This document shows, one piece after another, positions 27,130 to 35,860 of a DNA stretch of 64,000 nucleotides. Origin of the DNA: Bacteroidetes bacterium 37-13 (lineage in GTDB: Bacteria > Bacteroidota > Bacteroidia > Chitinophagales > LD1); assembly GCA_001897535.1 (NCBI GenBank), contig MKTC01000016.1, forward strand, positions 958 to 64,957. Reading direction: 5' to 3'. The notes beneath the pieces are model-generated. The model was given only the letters and a program-made list of their open reading frames with translations, searched no databases and was not told the DNA's origin. The position numbers and the translations under genes are program-made. The stretch's first letter is position 1, and every line of letters starts with the position of its first letter.

Positions 27130-29127
27130 TTATTTATATGAACGTTGTGCAATTTTGATGTTTTCAAATTTCAATTCCTCTTTGTGAAGTTCCCAATCTG
27201 CGCCTTTGTATTCCCATGCAGCCACATAATTGTATTTTTCATCATCGCGAAGTGCTTCACCTTCTTCAGTTTGGTATTCTTCACGGAAATGCCCGCCACA
27301 AGATTCGTTTCTATCTAAAGCATCTTTGCAAACAAGTTCTCCCAATTCCAAGAAATCAGCTACTCTACCTGCTTTTTCTAATTCAGGATTAAACTCATCT
27401 TTTTCACCGGTTACGCGCACATCTTTCCAAAATGCTTCACGCAATTTTTGGATTTCAGATATTGCTTCTTGCAAGCCTTTTGCATTACGCGCCATACCGC
27501 ATTTTTCCCACATAATTTTGCCTAATTCTCTGTGGAAATAATCTACCGGTTGCGTTCCTTTCACAGCAAATAATTTATCTATTTTTTCTTGAACCGATTT
27601 TTCTGCTTGCGCAAAAGCTTCATGGTCAGTTGAAATTGCTTTGGTTCTTATTTCGGTTGAAAGGTAATCGCCAATAGTGTAAGGAATTACAAAATAGCCA
27701 TCTGCCAAACCTTGCATTAAAGCAGAAGCTCCCAAGCGGTTTGCACCGTGGTCAGAAAAATTTGCTTCACCTAAAGCGTACAAGCCGGGAACAGTTGTCA
27801 TTAAATTGTAATCTACCCACAAACCACCCATGGTGTAGTGCACAGCCGGATAAATTTGCATTGGCTCTTGGTAAGGATCTACTCCGGTAATTTGCTTGTA
27901 CATATCAAACAAGTTGCCGTATTTTTCTTTAATTACGCCTCTACCAAGCTCCATAATTTCAGCATCGGGCAAATTGTGATGTCCGTGTTTGGTAGCTTCA
28001 ATATTTCCGTAGCGTCTTGTATTTGTAGTGAAATCCAAGAACACTGCTTCGCCTGTTGCATTCACACCAAAGCCTGCATCGCAGCGCTCTTTGGCAGCAC
28101 GAGAAGCCACATCGCGCGGCACTAAGTTTCCGAAAGCCGGATATCTTCTTTCCAAATAATAATCTCTGTCTTCTTCCGGAATTTGACTTGCTTTTTTCTG
28201 CTTTTTACGAAGTGCTTCCACATCTTCTTTTTTCTTAGGAACCCAAATTCTTCCATCGTTTCTAAGCGATTCGCTCATAAGCGTGAGCTTACTTTGGTGA
28301 TGCCCCGAAACGGGAATACATGTTGGGTGAATTTGAGTATAGCAAGGGTTGGCAAAATACGCACCTTGTTTGTGCGCTTTCCACGCTGCTGTTACGTTTG
28401 AACCCATTGCATTGGTTGAAAGGAAAAATACGTTTCCATAACCTCCGCTGCAAAGCAAAACAGCATGACCAAAATGGCGCTCTAATTTTCCAGAAACTAA
28501 ATCGCGAGCAATAATTCCGCGACATTTTCCATCTATCATTACCAACTCCAGCATTTCGTGGCGCGAATACATTTGCACTGCTCCCATTCCAACTTGCCTT
28601 TCTAATGCTGAATAAGCACCAAGCAATAATTGTTGGCCTGTTTGTCCCGCAGCATAAAATGTGCGCTGAACCAACACACCACCAAATGAACGGTTACTTA
28701 ACATTCCACCGTATTCACGTGCAAAAGGAACACCTTGAGCCACACATTGGTCAATAATATTGGCACTCACTTCTGCCAAGCGATATACGTTTGCTTCGCG
28801 TGAGCGATAATCGCCACCTTTTACTGTATCGTAAAACAAACGATAATCAGAATCGCCATCGTTTTGATAGTTCTTTGCTGCGTTTATTCCTCCTTGTGCT
28901 GCTATTGAGTGTGCTCTGCGCGGTGAATCTTGAAAACAAAATACTTTTACTTTGTATCCCAACTCTGCTAATGAAGCAGCAGCAGATGCTCCGGCTAAAC
29001 CTGAGCCAATTACAATTACTTCTAAGTTGCGTTTGTTGGCAGGGTTAATTAAGTGTACGTGCGATTTATAATTAGTCCATTTTTTTTCTACTGGACCTTC
29101 TGGAATTTTTGAATCTAATGTAGCCAT
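27130..29127 (-). CDS. sdhA: Succinate dehydrogenase/fumarate reductase flavoprotein subunit
   Basis: 665-residue FAD subunit. The dinucleotide motif [20 protein letters not shown] is near residue 35. The FAD-linking region [15 protein letters not shown] carries the His for covalent flavin. The substrate region includes HPTCIP, with [11 protein letters not shown] and [20 protein letters not shown] near the C-terminal half. It oxidises succinate to fumarate in the citric acid cycle at the cytosolic face of the inner membrane. The length and sequence style fit the Bacteroidota/epsilon type that works with a single cytochrome b subunit and menaquinone. Confidence 0.96.
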   Translation of the reverse strand: MATLDSKIPEGPVEKKWTNYKSHVHLINPANKRNLEVIVIGSGLAGASAAASLAELGYKVKVFCFQDSPRRAHSIAAQGGINAAKNYQNDGDSDYRLFYDTVKGGDYRSREANVYRLAEVSANIIDQCVAQGVPFAREYGGMLSNRSFGGVLVQRTFYAAGQTGQQLLLGAYSALERQVGMGAVQMYSRHEMLELVMIDGKCRGIIARDLVSGKLERHFGHAVLLCSGGYGNVFFLSTNAMGSNVTAAWKAHKQGAYFANPCYTQIHPTCIPVSGHHQSKLTLMSESLRNDGRIWVPKKKEDVEALRKKQKKASQIPEEDRDYYLERRYPAFGNLVPRDVASRAAKERCDAGFGVNATGEAVFLDFTTNTRRYGNIEATKHGHHNLPDAEIMELGRGVIKEKYGNLFDMYKQITGVDPYQEPMQIYPAVHYTMGGLWVDYNLMTTVPGLYALGEANFSDHGANRLGASALMQGLADGYFVIPYTIGDYLSTEIRTKAISTDHEAFAQAEKSVQEKIDKLFAVKGTQPVDYFHRELGKIMWEKCGMARNAKGLQEAISEIQKLREAFWKDVRVTGEKDEFNPELEKAGRVADFLELGELVCKDALDRNESCGGHFREEYQTEEGEALRDDEKYNYVAAWEYKGADWELHKEELKFENIKIAQRSYK

Positions 29128-29147
29128 TGTATATTTTTTTATCTATC

Positions 29148-29861
29148 TTAATGAACAAGGTTAAAAAACATCGAAATAGGCATAGAAGCAAATAAAACCG
29201 AAATGATTACCGAAAATGCTATGCCAACATTTTTAATTAACGGATTATATTTTGGATGGTTAATTCCCAAAGTTTGAAAAGCAGTTTTGAAACCCTGCAT
29301 TAAATGCCAAAAGAGTGAAAAACAACCTGCAACATAAATCACAACCACATACCAATGGCTAAAAGTATCTTGCATTCTAGTAAAAAGATTTAACTCTTCG
29401 CCCGTAGTGAATTGGTTGTAGCGGTTTGGAATCCAAAAATGCGCAGCGTGAATAATTAAGAACAATAAAATAATAGTTCCCAATAAGCCCATGCTGCGAG
29501 AATACCAAGTGCTGTTTGCATTTGGGTTAGAATACGCATACTGAACCGGACGAGCGGCTTTGTTGTGCTTCGTGATAAGTAAAGCATCTACAATATGCAC
29601 TACAAAACCTGCTACCAACACTAATTCCATCGTTCGAATAATTAGGTTAGTGCCCATAAAATGCGCCCAATGTGCAAAGGTTTCGCCACCATCATTAAAA
29701 AAAATCATAGCGTTTATTCCTGCGTGTACAATTAGGAATGTAATTAAAAAAAGTCCCGTTAAAGCCATCATGGCTTTCTTACCTAGGGTTGTCTTAAAAA
29801 AATAAGACCCTGATGATGTATCGTTTGTATTACTCACTGTATAAAATTTTAAGCCCGCCAA
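29148..29861 (-). CDS. sdhC: Succinate dehydrogenase cytochrome b subunit
   Basis: 237 residues with five hydrophobic helices. His residues inside helices (VHAGINAM, VHIVDALL, IIHAAHFW, WHLMQGF) fit diheme b ligation as in Wolinella-type enzymes. It anchors SdhAB and exchanges electrons with menaquinone. No ATG is available: the frame begins with TTG at 29861, while a GTG at 29837 (VSNTNDTSS) is an alternative start. It is first in the operon, 20 bases before sdhA. A 13-bp palindrome (29909-29921) lies upstream, next to a TACCTTTT -7-like box. Confidence 0.93.
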   Translation of the reverse strand: MAGLKFYTVSNTNDTSSGSYFFKTTLGKKAMMALTGLFLITFLIVHAGINAMIFFNDGGETFAHWAHFMGTNLIIRTMELVLVAGFVVHIVDALLITKHNKAARPVQYAYSNPNANSTWYSRSMGLLGTIILLFLIIHAAHFWIPNRYNQFTTGEELNLFTRMQDTFSHWYVVVIYVAGCFSLFWHLMQGFKTAFQTLGINHPKYNPLIKNVGIAFSVIISVLFASMPISMFFNLVH

Positions 29862-29908
29862 AATTAAACTACCAACGCATATTTAAAAATTAAACTTAGG
29901 CTAATTAA

Positions 29909-29921
29909 GCACACAGTGTGC
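29909..29921. promoter_or_regulatory. Palindrome upstream of sdhCAB, possible operator
   Basis: GCACACAGTGTGC is a perfect palindrome with 6-bp arms around a central base. It lies 48 bases upstream of the sdhC frame. On the operon strand it follows directly after TACCTTTT (29930-29923), a -7-like box, so it would overlap the transcription start. The regulator is unknown. Confidence 0.4.
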
Positions 29922-30101
29922 GAAAAGGTAATATCTCCACACTCAAATTCTTTATTAAACTAATGCCAAACCTAAAAATGGTGATGAACGAAGGTTAATT
30001 TTGTAGCACTTATACCTTTTTTTAATCAAAATGTTTCATTTAAAATTTAAGTTCCAAAAGTTACACTTCAAAATATAATTCATTAAGTAACTCTACTTGC
30101 T

Positions 30102-30869
30102 CTATTGCTGCTTTTTCCTAAACACAGGAATTATCCAACCCACTTTTATACCGATAAAAGCATCAATACGATTGTGTGTATCTGCTGAATAAGTATCAAA
30201 ATTCCAAGGTCTTCTGTTTTTTGTAAATGCCACATCTGCCTGCACTCCGCCATAAATTGCAAACCACTTTTTATGCTTCAAAAATATACCGCCAATAAAC
30301 TGTGAAATCACAAAGCCATTTGTGAGTCTATCATAACCTTTTCGATATGTTTTATTGAGTTGTGGCAACACTTCTTCGCGCACATCAATAGAAATTTTAT
30401 GTTCCAAAAATCCTATTCCGGTTAAAATCAAAATACCGGAATGGTTAAGTGCATTCTGTTTCTTACTTAAAATAATTGTTTTCCCTGCAAGAATTTTAAA
30501 ATTCCAACCACGTTCTTGCAGACTTAAATTCACTAAAGAGTTATCTCTTGAATTTATAAAACGTCCATCAGTAGCCGTAGAAAGACTATCGAGGATTGTA
30601 TTTTCCTTTACGCGAGTGCCAAATAAAAATCCACCTTCCAAACCAACATGCCAACGATTAAGAAATTGATATGTGAGTGTTCCTCCAATATTTGAATTAA
30701 AACCAAAGCGTTTTTGCATATCTCCTAACGGGAACTGGAACGAATATGCCGGTGCAATTAGAAAGGCGCTTGTGTAGTTTTTGTCTGCAATAAAATCTTC
30801 TACGTCTTGAGCAAATAAAAAACCTGTGTGTAAAAAACTAATAAGTATAAGCGACAACAAAATCCTCAT
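30102..30869 (-). CDS. Outer-membrane beta-barrel protein, function unknown
   Basis: 255 residues from the ATG at 30869, which starts a clear signal peptide (MRILLSLILISFLHTGFLFAQ). The frame continues upstream to 31034 but that would overlap the divergent aminotransferase gene. The mature part alternates hydrophobic and polar residues with many Gly and aromatic residues (GGTLTYQFLNRWHVGLEGGFLFG), as in small outer-membrane barrels of the PorT/OmpW type. It ends in IPVFRKKQQ. Role unknown. It is divergent from the sugar operon by 51 bases. Confidence 0.8.
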   Translation of the reverse strand: MRILLSLILISFLHTGFLFAQDVEDFIADKNYTSAFLIAPAYSFQFPLGDMQKRFGFNSNIGGTLTYQFLNRWHVGLEGGFLFGTRVKENTILDSLSTATDGRFINSRDNSLVNLSLQERGWNFKILAGKTIILSKKQNALNHSGILILTGIGFLEHKISIDVREEVLPQLNKTYRKGYDRLTNGFVISQFIGGIFLKHKKWFAIYGGVQADVAFTKNRRPWNFDTYSADTHNRIDAFIGIKVGWIIPVFRKKQQ

Positions 30870-30883
30870 AAATGCAAATCTAT

Positions 30884-30891
30884 TATATTCG
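30884..30891 (+). promoter_or_regulatory. -7 box of the aminotransferase-ugd-yraN operon
   Basis: TATATTCG matches TAnnTTTG with one mismatch and ends 29 bases before the ATG at 30921. No TTTG -33 element stands at the usual spacing, so the call rests on the -7 box alone. Confidence 0.35.
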
Positions 30892-30920
30892 CGTCCGCTT
30901 TTTAGAAAAAAAGTTACCAA

Positions 30921-32057
30921 ATGGAAGATATAAAAATGGTTGACCTTTCCGGTCAATACAAAAAAATTAAGCAAGAAGTAGATACTGCAATAGCCGGAGT
31001 GCTTGATAACACTGCCTTTATTAAAGGTCCGCAACTTCTCGCTTTTGAAAAAAATTTAGCAAATTACTTAGGTGTAAAACATGTAGTTGGTTGTGCAAAC
31101 GGAACCGATGCGCTGCAAATTGCTATGATGGCTTTAGATTTGCAACCAGGCGATGAAGTTATTACACCGGCTTGCACTTATGCCGCTACTGCCGAAGTAG
31201 TTGCGCTTTTAAAATTAACACCAATTTTTGTTGAAGTTGATGAGCAAACTTTCACCATAAACCCAAAGGAAATTGAGAAAGTAATTACTGCAAAAACAAA
31301 AGCAATTGTGCCGGTTCATTTATATGGACAATGTGCCGATATGGAAGCCATACTTGCCATAGCGGCCAAACACAATCTTTTTGTAATTGAAGATACTGCT
31401 CAAGCCATTGGTGCAGATTTCACTTTTAGCAATGGCGAAAAGAAAAAAGCAGGAACAATGGGGCAAATTGGTTGCACATCATTTTTCCCTTCAAAAAACT
31501 TGGGTTGCTTTGGCGATGGCGGTGCTATATTTTGCAACGATGATGCACTAACCGAAAAACTGAAAATGATTGCTAACCACGGGCAACGCATACAATATCA
31601 TTTTGATTTGGTAGGTGTAAATTCTCGCTTAGACACTTTGCAAGCTGCCATTTTAGATGTAAAGTTAAAATACTTAGATGAATATGCTGCCGCAAGAAAT
31701 CGTGTTGCAGATTTTTACGATTCTGCTTTTTCAGATTTAAACGAAGTAACCACACCATTCCGCGCACCGTTTTCTACACATGTTTTTCACCAATACACTT
31801 TAAAATTGAACAAAGGAAATCGCGATGAGCTACGCGAATTTCTAAAGAAAAAAGGTATTCCAAGTATGGTTTATTACCCAAATCCAATACACTTAGAAAA
31901 AGCTTACAACCCAAATGGCACATGGAAAAAAGGCGATTTCCCATATACCGAATGGCATAGTTTAAACAGTATTTCGTTACCTATACACACAGAATTTGAC
32001 GAAAAAGTTTTCAGCTATATTGCCGAAAACGTAAAAGAATATTTTAAAACACTTTAA
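30921..32057 (+). CDS. DegT/DnrJ/EryC1/StrS-family nucleotide-sugar aminotransferase (WbpE-like)
   Basis: 378-residue PLP enzyme. The N-terminal MVDLSGQYKKIKQEVD and NGTDALQIAM fit WbpE-type aminotransferases. EDTAQAIGA holds the PLP-ring Asp. SFFPSKNLGCFGDGGA holds the aldimine Lys (K192). WbpE transfers an amino group from glutamate to UDP-2-acetamido-3-keto-glucuronate; the product is the substrate of the WbpD-like enzyme at 14550-15125. Related transaminases act on 3- or 4-keto-sugars, so the exact substrate is inferred. A second ATG at 30936 is possible. It leads an operon with ugd and yraN. Confidence 0.88.
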   Translation: MEDIKMVDLSGQYKKIKQEVDTAIAGVLDNTAFIKGPQLLAFEKNLANYLGVKHVVGCANGTDALQIAMMALDLQPGDEVITPACTYAATAEVVALLKLTPIFVEVDEQTFTINPKEIEKVITAKTKAIVPVHLYGQCADMEAILAIAAKHNLFVIEDTAQAIGADFTFSNGEKKKAGTMGQIGCTSFFPSKNLGCFGDGGAIFCNDDALTEKLKMIANHGQRIQYHFDLVGVNSRLDTLQAAILDVKLKYLDEYAAARNRVADFYDSAFSDLNEVTTPFRAPFSTHVFHQYTLKLNKGNRDELREFLKKKGIPSMVYYPNPIHLEKAYNPNGTWKKGDFPYTEWHSLNSISLPIHTEFDEKVFSYIAENVKEYFKTL

Positions 32058-32066
32058 AAAGCAAAA

Positions 32067-33374
32067 ATGAAAATTGCAGTAGTTGGAACAGGATATGTTG
32101 GTTTAGTAACAGGAACTTGCTTTGCAGAAACCGGAAACGATGTTACTTGTATTGATATAAATGAGGAAAAAGTTAAGCAGCTAAAAAATGGTTCAATTCC
32201 AATTTATGAACCAGGCTTAGATTTATTATTTGAAAGAAATACCAAACAAGGAAGGCTTGAATTTACCACTTCTTTGGAAGAAGGAATTAAAGGCGCTAAA
32301 GTTATATTTTTAGCATTGCCTACACCTCCTGGCGAAGATGGAAGTGCCGATTTAAAATATATTCTGGCAGTAGCAAACGACCTTGGAAAAATAATTAAAG
32401 ATTATGTGGTAGTGGTGAACAAAAGCACCGTGCCAGTAGGAACTGCCGAGAAAGTTCAAAAAGCAATTACGGCCAACACACAAGTTGCTTTCGATGTGGT
32501 GAGCAATCCTGAATTTTTGCGTGAAGGCGTTGCCGTGCAAGATTTTTTAAAGCCTGAGCGCGTAGTAATTGGAAGTAAAAGTGAAAGAGCACAAAAAGTA
32601 ATGCAAGAGCTTTACGAGCCATTTGTGAGACAAGGCAATCCAATTATTTTCATGGATGAGCCATCGGCAGAACTTACCAAATACGCAGCCAATTCATTCT
32701 TGGCAACTAAAATTTCTTTTATGAATGAAATTGCAAACTTATGCGAAAAAGTTGGTGCCGATGTGGACATGGTTCGCAAAGGAATGGGAACCGATTCGCG
32801 TATTGGAAAACAGTTTCTATATGCAGGAATTGGCTATGGCGGAAGCTGCTTTCCGAAAGATGTGCAAGCACTTCATTTCACATCAAAAGAATACGAATAC
32901 AACTTTAGCATTTTAAATGCCGTAATGGATGTGAATGCCAACCAACGCAAACTTTTCTACGATAAAATATTGGCTGCTTACAACGGCAATTTAAGCGGAA
33001 AAACTATAGCACTTTGGGGCTTAGCATTTAAACCAAATACCGATGATATTCGCGAAGCTCCGGCTCTTTATCTAATTGATAAACTTTTAGCGGCAGGAGC
33101 AAAAGTGCGTGCTTACGACCCCGAAGCAATGGAGAATGTAAAACGTATTTATGGCGATAAAATATTTTTTGCCAGCGAAGAATATGAAACTTTAAAAGAT
33201 GCCGATTTCTTAGTAGTTGTAACCGAGTGGAATGTGTTCCGCTCTCCTGATTTCGATAAAATAAAATCGCTATTAAAAGAACAAGTCATTTTTGATGGAA
33301 GAAATGTATTTAGCGTAGAAACGATGGAAGAACACGGCTTTAAATACGAAAGTATCGGCAGAGCTAAAGTTTAG
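32067..33374 (+). CDS. ugd: UDP-glucose 6-dehydrogenase
   Basis: 435-residue NAD-dependent enzyme oxidising UDP-glucose twice to UDP-glucuronate. The N-terminal MKIAVVGTGYVGLVTGTCFAE is a standard Ugd start. NPEFLREG (~147-154) and the catalytic Cys in GIGYGGSCFPKDVQAL (Cys 261) follow. WGLAFKPNTDDIREAP marks the C-terminal domain. The product can be turned into UDP-xylose by the decarboxylase at 13569-14543. It starts 9 bases after the aminotransferase gene and is followed after 3 bases by yraN. Confidence 0.95.
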   Translation: MKIAVVGTGYVGLVTGTCFAETGNDVTCIDINEEKVKQLKNGSIPIYEPGLDLLFERNTKQGRLEFTTSLEEGIKGAKVIFLALPTPPGEDGSADLKYILAVANDLGKIIKDYVVVVNKSTVPVGTAEKVQKAITANTQVAFDVVSNPEFLREGVAVQDFLKPERVVIGSKSERAQKVMQELYEPFVRQGNPIIFMDEPSAELTKYAANSFLATKISFMNEIANLCEKVGADVDMVRKGMGTDSRIGKQFLYAGIGYGGSCFPKDVQALHFTSKEYEYNFSILNAVMDVNANQRKLFYDKILAAYNGNLSGKTIALWGLAFKPNTDDIREAPALYLIDKLLAAGAKVRAYDPEAMENVKRIYGDKIFFASEEYETLKDADFLVVVTEWNVFRSPDFDKIKSLLKEQVIFDGRNVFSVETMEEHGFKYESIGRAKV

Positions 33375-33377
33375 TCA

Positions 33378-33743
33378 ATGGCTCAGCATAACGAAACGGG
33401 AAAGAAAGGCGAAATAGCCGCTGCAAATTTTCTACTCAAAAAAGGGTTTGAAATTTTAGCAACTAACTACCGTTTCAAAAAAGCTGAAATTGATATTATA
33501 GCCAAGCAAAACAACAGAATAGTTTTTGTGGAAGTAAAAACCCGCAGCACAGATTTTTTTGGCTTTCCAGAAGAGTTTGTGGACAAAAAAAAGCAGCAAC
33601 TTATTGCAAAAGCTGCTGCTCAATTTATTGAAGAAACTAAGATTACCGGAGAAATTCGCTTTGATATTATTAGCGTGCTTGAAACTAAAGAACAATTAGA
33701 AATTCGCCATATTGAAGATGCCTTTTTCCCTATTAGCGAATAA
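33378..33743 (+). CDS. yraN: YraN family (UPF0102) endonuclease-like protein
   Basis: 121 residues with the family pattern GKKGEIAAANFLLKKGFEIL, YRFKKAEIDIIAKQ and VFVEVKTRS. The Glu, Asp and ExK residues form a restriction-endonuclease-like active site seen also in Holliday-junction resolvases. The cellular role is uncertain. It is the last gene of the operon, 3 bases after ugd, and is convergent with the thioredoxin gene with only 2 bases between stop codons. Confidence 0.92.
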   Translation: MAQHNETGKKGEIAAANFLLKKGFEILATNYRFKKAEIDIIAKQNNRIVFVEVKTRSTDFFGFPEEFVDKKKQQLIAKAAAQFIEETKITGEIRFDIISVLETKEQLEIRHIEDAFFPISE

Positions 33744-33745
33744 AT

Positions 33746-34060
33746 CTATTTGTGTTCATTTATCACTTGTTCCAAAACATTTGCCGGCATCACACCGCTT
33801 TGACGCCATTTCACTTCTCCGTTTTTAAATAGAATTAAAGTAGGTACTCCTTGAATTTGATATGCAGCAGCTGCTTGCGGATTTCTGTCCACATCAATTT
33901 TAATAATGCTTGCAGCATCGCCAACTTTTGCCTTTAAATCATCTAAAATTGGTTTCATCATTTTGCAAGGTCCGCACCACTCAGCACTAAAATCTACCAG
34001 CACAGGTTTCTCAGAATTTATCAATTCTTGAAAAGACTTCGGTTTATTTGTTGTTTCCAT
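33746..34060 (-). CDS. trxA: Thioredoxin
   Basis: 104-residue thioredoxin with the redox motif EWCGPCKMM (Cys 29 and Cys 32), the conserved DFSAEWC strand and the cis-Pro loop GVPTLILF. It has no signal peptide, so it is cytosolic. It is the last gene of a five-gene minus-strand cassette with two rhodanese-type proteins, 3 bases after the small membrane protein gene. This context suggests a role in reducing persulfide or disulfide products of the rhodaneses. That link is inferred. Confidence 0.93.
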   Translation of the reverse strand: METTNKPKSFQELINSEKPVLVDFSAEWCGPCKMMKPILDDLKAKVGDAASIIKIDVDRNPQAAAAYQIQGVPTLILFKNGEVKWRQSGVMPANVLEQVINEHK

Positions 34061-34063
34061 GGC

Positions 34064-34324
34064 TTACTTATTTTCTGTTTTTATTTCTTCAAACTTTACT
34101 TCTTCGGGCTTGAAATTTTGAGCAGGACTTCTATAATTTCTATTTGGAACATAACACGCACCTCCGGCACAGCCGAAATTAAAAATCCCCATAGAGGCAA
34201 AATACATTCCAAATACGGCTACGAACCATTGCTTATCCATAACGCCTTGAACAATGATACCAATGCCTGCAAGAACATAAGTTGCTCGAATAACCGTCCA
34301 ACCGGAAGTAACTCTTTGTAACAT
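34064..34324 (-). CDS. Small YgaP-like membrane protein
   Basis: 86 residues with two hydrophobic helices (about 10-29 and 33-51) followed by FGCAGGACY and a charged tail. It resembles the membrane part of YgaP-type proteins, in which a rhodanese domain is fused to a two-helix membrane hairpin. Here rhodanese (34332-34643) and membrane parts are separate, adjacent genes. The Cys pair near the membrane surface could accept sulfur from the rhodanese. The similarity is by pattern, not by a search. Confidence 0.65.
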   Translation of the reverse strand: MLQRVTSGWTVIRATYVLAGIGIIVQGVMDKQWFVAVFGMYFASMGIFNFGCAGGACYVPNRNYRSPAQNFKPEEVKFEEIKTENK

Positions 34325-34331
34325 AATTTAC

Positions 34332-34643
34332 TTATAGTTTACTGTTTAAATTTCTCCACCCACAACCATTATGAACCACTGTGAAGCCTTTCTCTAACAA
34401 TATGCTTTTGGCTTGCGCACTGCGCACACCGCTGGCACAGCAAGTAATTACCGGCTTATCTTTTTTAAGTGAATTGCAACAACTTGACAATTCTCCCAAA
34501 GGCATATTTACTGCTTTACCAATATGCCCACCTGTAAATTCTGCTTTTGTTCGCACATCAACTATTTGAGCACCTTGCTTCATTAGTTCTTTGTAATCAA
34601 CTTCCGGTCCTAATCCAAACATTTCTTTTAATGATTCTAACAT
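34332..34643 (-). CDS. Single-domain rhodanese (sulfurtransferase)
   Basis: 103 residues. The N-terminal IVDVRTKAEFTGGHI is the rhodanese signature, and the active loop CASGVRS starts at Cys 69 and ends with the Arg-Ser pair expected for sulfurtransferases. A CC pair precedes the loop (Cys 55-56) and Cys 68 adjoins the catalytic Cys, giving a Cys-rich protein. It carries sulfane sulfur on Cys 69. It is 7 bases from the membrane-protein gene and 11 bases from the fusion gene. Confidence 0.92.
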   Translation of the reverse strand: MLESLKEMFGLGPEVDYKELMKQGAQIVDVRTKAEFTGGHIGKAVNMPLGELSSCCNSLKKDKPVITCCASGVRSAQAKSILLEKGFTVVHNGCGWRNLNSKL

Positions 34644-34654
34644 AAATTCAGTTT

Positions 34655-35491
34655 TTATTTTTTAGTTAATTCTATAAACAATTCATTGCCTAATCGAGGT
34701 TTCACAGAGTTCGCTGCTGGTTCCATTTGCTGAATATTAAAGTACGGAGAAAACAGCCTTTCATATTCAGATTTTTCTCCTCCAAACGGAGGTCCTTCTT
34801 TCCCAAATTCACAGTTAAAAAGCAGCCCAACTAATTTTCCATTTGGTTTTAAAATTTCAGCTGTATGTTTCACATAGTTTTCTCTAAGCGAAGGATTGAT
34901 TGCGCAAAAAAATGTTTGCTCCAGCATTAAATCGTATTGTCCATTATGAGCAAAAAAATCTGCATGTATAATTTGTATTGCTTTACCTTGAAAACGTTGC
35001 TGCTGCCTCATCACAGCCTCTTTGGAAATATCAACAAGCGTAACATTTGCAAATCCTCTCTCCAATAAATATTCCGCTTCATGTGCATTTCCACAGCCAG
35101 GAATTAAAATCTTCAACTCTTTATTTTCAAGTGTATCAATATATGCTGAAATTGGTGGAGAAGGTGCTCCTAAATCCCAACCTGTTTCATTATTTTCGTA
35201 GCGTTCATTCCAAAAATTTTCATCTAATGTTCTCATCTCTTCTTTTTTAGTATTCTCCAATTCGTACCAGCAACCACCATTTGTACATTCAATTCCATTA
35301 TAATTTAAGTAAGCAGCAACTTGTTCGCTTTCATTTCCGGTTTCGCAACAAATAATAATTGGCTTGCTCAATAATTTAATTTCAGCTAAGCGCTCGGGCA
35401 CTTCAACATAAGGAATATTGATGCTTCCATGTGCATGCTCTATCTCAAATTCTTCAACAGTGCGCACATCAATTATTGTTGCATTTTTCAT
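34655..35491 (-). CDS. Rhodanese-thiopurine-methyltransferase-like fusion protein
   Basis: 278 residues from the ATG at 35491, whose first base is the last base of the upstream TGA stop. A GTG at 35494 is in frame but less likely. Residues 1-80 form a rhodanese domain (IIDVRTVEEFEIEHAHGS) with active-loop CETGNES from Cys 49. The Arg of the usual CxxGxRS loop is Glu here. Residues ~86-278 form a TPMT-like SAM methyltransferase: FWNERYENNETGWDLGAPS, the SAM loop IPGCGNAHEAE, and LEQTFFCAINP. An internal Met 86 (35236) is where stand-alone relatives start, so a second, shorter product is possible. Bacterial TPMT proteins methylate thiols, selenium or tellurium compounds. Confidence 0.9.
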   Translation of the reverse strand: MKNATIIDVRTVEEFEIEHAHGSINIPYVEVPERLAEIKLLSKPIIICCETGNESEQVAAYLNYNGIECTNGGCWYELENTKKEEMRTLDENFWNERYENNETGWDLGAPSPPISAYIDTLENKELKILIPGCGNAHEAEYLLERGFANVTLVDISKEAVMRQQQRFQGKAIQIIHADFFAHNGQYDLMLEQTFFCAINPSLRENYVKHTAEILKPNGKLVGLLFNCEFGKEGPPFGGEKSEYERLFSPYFNIQQMEPAANSVKPRLGNELFIELTKK

Positions 35492-35712
35492 CACTTATTT
35501 TCTTTTGTTGAATTTTTGTATTCCTTTTCTTTTTCAAAAGTTGCTAAAAGCAAACCTCCCATTAAAGCGCCATAAGCCGTGCTATTAATTGGATTCGAGG
35601 TAATTGCACAAGTGCCACTCGCGCAGCCTACAAAATAATAATAAGCATATCCGGCAAGCGCTCCTGCTACAATGCCAAACCAAAGTTTCTTTTGAAGAAA
35701 TATCTGTTTCAT
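35491..35712 (-). CDS. DUF6132 family small membrane protein
   Basis: 73 residues from the ATG at 35712 (MKQIFLQKKLWFG). The frame runs upstream to 35775 without a good start. Two hydrophobic segments flank the conserved core YFVGCASGTCAITSNPINS, characteristic of DUF6132, with its CxxGxC motif, ending in YGALMGGLL. The role is not known, but the conserved Cys pair resembles that of the small membrane protein at 34064-34324. It is the first gene of the sulfur cassette, and its stop codon overlaps the next start by one base. Confidence 0.85.
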   Translation of the reverse strand: MKQIFLQKKLWFGIVAGALAGYAYYYFVGCASGTCAITSNPINSTAYGALMGGLLLATFEKEKEYKNSTKENK

Positions 35713-35860
35713 AACATTTAATTGTAGAGTAGATGGCGTATGTACAAACAAAGATTGTTCAACTTTTATTATCACAATCTGCTATCTAAATCACTATGCA
35801 AAAGTGCAGTTTAAAAAGCGATTAGTTTGCCACTTTTGTTACAATAAAATGTAAAATAAC

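Noticed and set aside
29862-30101. Interval between sdhC and the barrel gene searched for small genes or RNA
   Set aside because: Only the palindrome and AT-rich sequence were found; no frame or tRNA-like fold is convincing.
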